Of a DNA stretch of 64,000 nucleotides, positions 62,284 through 64,000 are shown piece by piece; positions within the stretch are counted from its first letter, which is position 1; each line of letters opens with the position of its first letter. Both the position numbers and the translations under genes were made by a program. The stretch is from Oscillospiraceae bacterium. GTDB taxonomy: Bacteria > Bacillota > Clostridia > Saccharofermentanales > Saccharofermentanaceae. Location: NCBI GenBank assembly GCA_900176545.1, contig FWXP01000003.1:62001-126000 (forward strand). The letters are read 5' to 3'. The notes under the pieces were generated by a model. The model ran no database searches. It saw only the letters and a program-made list of their open reading frames with translations, and was not told where the DNA came from.

Positions 62284-63306
62284 ATGAAGGAGATCGTACT
62301 TGGTAAGACCGGCATAAGGACACCGCAGAACGCTTTCGGCGCTCTTCCTATTCAGCGTATCAGTACCGAAGATGCCGTAAGGCTCCTTCGCCGTGCTTAC
62401 GACGGAGGCATGACCTTCTTCGATACCGCAAGAGCCTACTCCGACAGCGAGATCAAGGTGGGCAAGGCTTTCGAAGGAATGAGGGATAAAGTCTTCATTG
62501 CTTCCAAGACCATGGCTAAGACTCCCGAGAAGTTATGGGAGGATCTTGATACTACCCTTACCAACCTTCGTACGGACTATCTTGATATCTATCAGTTACA
62601 CTGTGTACCTCAGTGCTATCGCCCCGGTGACGGCACGGGTATGTACGAGGCTTTACAGGAAGCAAAGGCACAGGGAAAGATACGTCATATCGGTATCACG
62701 GCTCATCTTATCGGAGTTGCGGAAGAGATAGTAAAGAGCGGTCTTTATGAGACTTTGCAGTTTCCTTTCTGCTACCTTGCAACGAACCGTGATATCGCTC
62801 TTGTAAAGGCGACAGTCGAGGCGGATATGGGTTTTATCGCCATGAAGGGATTATCAGGCGGTCTTCTTACAAATGCCGATGCCTGTATGGCATTCATGAG
62901 TGAATACGAAGTGCTTCCCATCTGGGGAGTTCAAAGGGAAGAGGAGCTGGATCAGTGGCTGTCTTTCTTCACGAGGGATATCTCCATGACACCTGAGATC
63001 AAGAAGTTTATCGAGGAAGACAGAAAGAGCCTTATGGGAGATTTCTGCAGAGGCTGCGGATATTGTATGCCATGTGCCGCGGGGATCCAGATCAATAACT
63101 GTGCCAGGATGAGCCAGCTCATAAGACGTGCTCCGTCAGCAAATTTCCTTTCAGAGGAATGGCAGGGACTTATGGCTAAGATCGAAGACTGTATCGATTG
63201 CGGAGTATGTAAGACAAGATGTCCTTACGGACTTGATATACCGAACCTTCTGCGCAAGAACTATGCGGATTATAAGGATATAGTGGCAGGTAAGGTGACC
63301 GTATGA
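62284..63306 (+). CDS. Aldo/keto reductase with C-terminal [4Fe-4S] domain
   Basis: A 340-residue protein with an aldo/keto reductase barrel (about 1-250; 'FFDTARAYSDSE', 'IYQLHCVPQ', 'HIGITAHLIG') and a ferredoxin-like tail with cysteine clusters 'CRGCGYCMPC' and 'CIDCGVCKTRCPYG'. The fusion is common in strict anaerobes, where electrons probably come from ferredoxin or pass through Fe-S clusters. AAAGGAGG precedes the ATG, 12 bp after the racemase gene. It overlaps the next gene by 4 bp. Confidence 0.92.
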   Translation: MKEIVLGKTGIRTPQNAFGALPIQRISTEDAVRLLRRAYDGGMTFFDTARAYSDSEIKVGKAFEGMRDKVFIASKTMAKTPEKLWEDLDTTLTNLRTDYLDIYQLHCVPQCYRPGDGTGMYEALQEAKAQGKIRHIGITAHLIGVAEEIVKSGLYETLQFPFCYLATNRDIALVKATVEADMGFIAMKGLSGGLLTNADACMAFMSEYEVLPIWGVQREEELDQWLSFFTRDISMTPEIKKFIEEDRKSLMGDFCRGCGYCMPCAAGIQINNCARMSQLIRRAPSANFLSEEWQGLMAKIEDCIDCGVCKTRCPYGLDIPNLLRKNYADYKDIVAGKVTV

Positions 63307-63539
63307 AGTTCTTAGATCGTTTATTTGCAGGAGCCGGGAAGGAGAAGGGGAGATACCCTTACGATCCTTTGAGAGAGTACCCCGTTATCAGGAGCTCCAT
63401 CTGCACCGGAGAGAAGGTAGCAGGGTTCAAGAACCGTGAAGACGGACACTTTACGGATGTTATGTTCATCAGGAATAAGGCGGATGAGGAAAAGTTCAAG
63501 AAACTCTACGATATCGACGATCTCCCCGTCGAATATTGA
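63303..63539 (+). CDS. Small hypothetical protein
   Basis: A 78-residue soluble, charged protein (starts MKFLDRLFAGAGKEKGRYPY; contains 'YPVIRSSICTGEKVAGF'). No membrane helix and no recognised domain. The 4-bp ATGA overlap with the reductase gene supports translation, and it is the last gene of the lipoprotein-racemase-reductase operon. A short pattern of conserved-looking RSSICTGE-VAGF suggests a real family, but the role is unknown. Confidence 0.65.
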   Translation: MKFLDRLFAGAGKEKGRYPYDPLREYPVIRSSICTGEKVAGFKNREDGHFTDVMFIRNKADEEKFKKLYDIDDLPVEY

Positions 63540-63621
63540 GATATATAAGTTGCATAATTCGGGGGCTTTGAAGAGCAAAAAGATTTTACTTCTTTATATT
63601 TAAAAGAATTTCACGAAGATA

Positions 63622-63627
63622 TATAAT
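63622..63627 (+). promoter_or_regulatory. -10 box upstream of the P-type ATPase gene
   Basis: TATAAT in an A/T-rich stretch, about 55 bases before the ATPase ATG; the -35 region (TTTAAA) is weak. Confidence 0.5.
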
Positions 63628-63682
63628 AATCCTGTTTTGCTTCCTGTATTTTGGCAAGACAGAGGGAGATTAATGTATAAAA

Positions 63683-64000
63683 ATGGAAAAGCCTTTTGTT
63701 GGCACTATTGAAGAGGTCTTGAGCAAGCTCGGTACAGATACCGAGAAGGGTCTTACTTCGACCGAAGCCGGCGAGCGACTTGAAAAATTCGGCCCTAACT
63801 CTTTGGGCGAGGAGAAGAAGGTTCCTTTGTGGAAGAAGTTCCTTCTCCAGTTCGCGGACGCGATGGTAATAATCCTTATCGTGGCAGCAGCTCTTTCTGC
63901 AGTCATGGCGATCAAGGAGAATAACGGATTTGAGGGATGGATAGATGTATTTGTAATCATCGCCATCGTAATCCTTAATGCTGTTCTTGGTGTATATCAG
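63683..64000 (+). CDS. P-type cation-transporting ATPase, N-terminal part (cut by window end)
   Basis: The first 106 codons of a P-type ATPase of the Ca2+-ATPase (PMR1/SERCA-like) group: cation-ATPase N-domain 'GLTSTEAGERLEKFGPNSLGEEKKVPLWKKFLLQF' broken over about residues 27-62, then the first membrane helix pair (about 68-85 and 95-106). The frame runs off the window. In-frame stop codons exclude an earlier start. The nearest AGGGAG is 14 bases upstream, longer than usual, and fits better with a 12-codon frame at 63673-63711. Confidence 0.88.
   Translation, partial: MEKPFVGTIEEVLSKLGTDTEKGLTSTEAGERLEKFGPNSLGEEKKVPLWKKFLLQFADAMVIILIVAAALSAVMAIKENNGFEGWIDVFVIIAIVILNAVLGVYQ

Overview
The window looks like chromosomal DNA of a Gram-positive, anaerobic, fibre-degrading member of class Clostridia. 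Evidence: a Trp-specific T-box leader, clostridial ChW repeats on an L,D-transpeptidase, a membrane-anchored GH9 endoglucanase, an electron-bifurcating NfnAB pair, ferredoxin-type aldo/keto reductases, consistent Shine-Dalgarno sites and many Rho-independent terminators. No rRNA, CRISPR array or phage module was seen. Family-level placement (Lachnospiraceae- or Oscillospiraceae-like) is a guess.

Layout. 0-2.4 kb: a truncated solute-binding lipoprotein. 2.8-6.1 kb (minus): a YhgE/Pip membrane protein and a TetR regulator. 6.2-9.0 kb: prmA, then a Trp T-box riboswitch controlling a stand-alone TrpB2-type tryptophan synthase beta chain. 9.3-11.5 kb: a degenerate ThiD/PdxK-like protein and an alpha/beta hydrolase. 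11.6-12.9 kb: a small lipoprotein and a small membrane protein. 13.1-24.9 kb: a type VIIb secretion (Ess/Yuk) locus with DUF4176 protein, LXG-like effector candidate, WXG100 protein, EsaA, EssA-like, EsaB, EssB and EssC. It is visibly more A+T-rich at its effector end and is bracketed by two different broken IS3-family orfA fragments. 25.2-27.6 kb: paralogues of the 11.6-12.9 kb genes, so the secretion locus sits between two copies of the same lipoprotein/membrane-protein gene set. 27.7-30.5 kb: Crp-like regulator, aldo/keto reductase and a tandem pair of membrane proteins. 30.6-33.1 kb (minus): a PAS/degenerate-GGDEF/EAL c-di-GMP phosphodiesterase and tRNA-Leu(UAG). 33.5-37.6 kb: ChW L,D-transpeptidase and GH9 endoglucanase. 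37.7-40.0 kb: nfnA-nfnB. 40.1-42.9 kb: a gene remnant and an ABC exporter pair. 43.0-50.0 kb: uvrB, dnaE and a GT87-like membrane glycosyltransferase. 50.1-54.4 kb: a probable TetR-autoregulated operon (FAD oxidoreductase, TetR, GNAT), then an acyltransferase and an XRE-AbrB fusion regulator. 54.4-59.2 kb: small membrane protein, esterase-like hydrolase, SDR and acyl-CoA synthetase. 59.4-64 kb: YczE/YitT-type membrane protein, a four-gene overlapping operon (lipoprotein, Asp/Glu racemase, Fe-S aldo/keto reductase, small protein) and the start of a P-type ATPase.

The most interesting region is 11.6-27 kb. A compact, divergent T7SSb with an EsaA that has only one visible C-terminal membrane helix and a WXG100 protein without the tryptophan is joined to an effector module with no obvious adjacent immunity gene. 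Lipoprotein/membrane-protein paralogues and IS scars lie on both sides, suggesting an acquired island and possibly dispersed immunity or accessory genes. A second notable item is a pair of similar non-coding elements (about 2.67-2.80 kb and 33.18-33.38 kb) that share upstream spacing, an internal motif and a tail before unrelated terminator hairpins; this could be an unrecognised small-RNA family.
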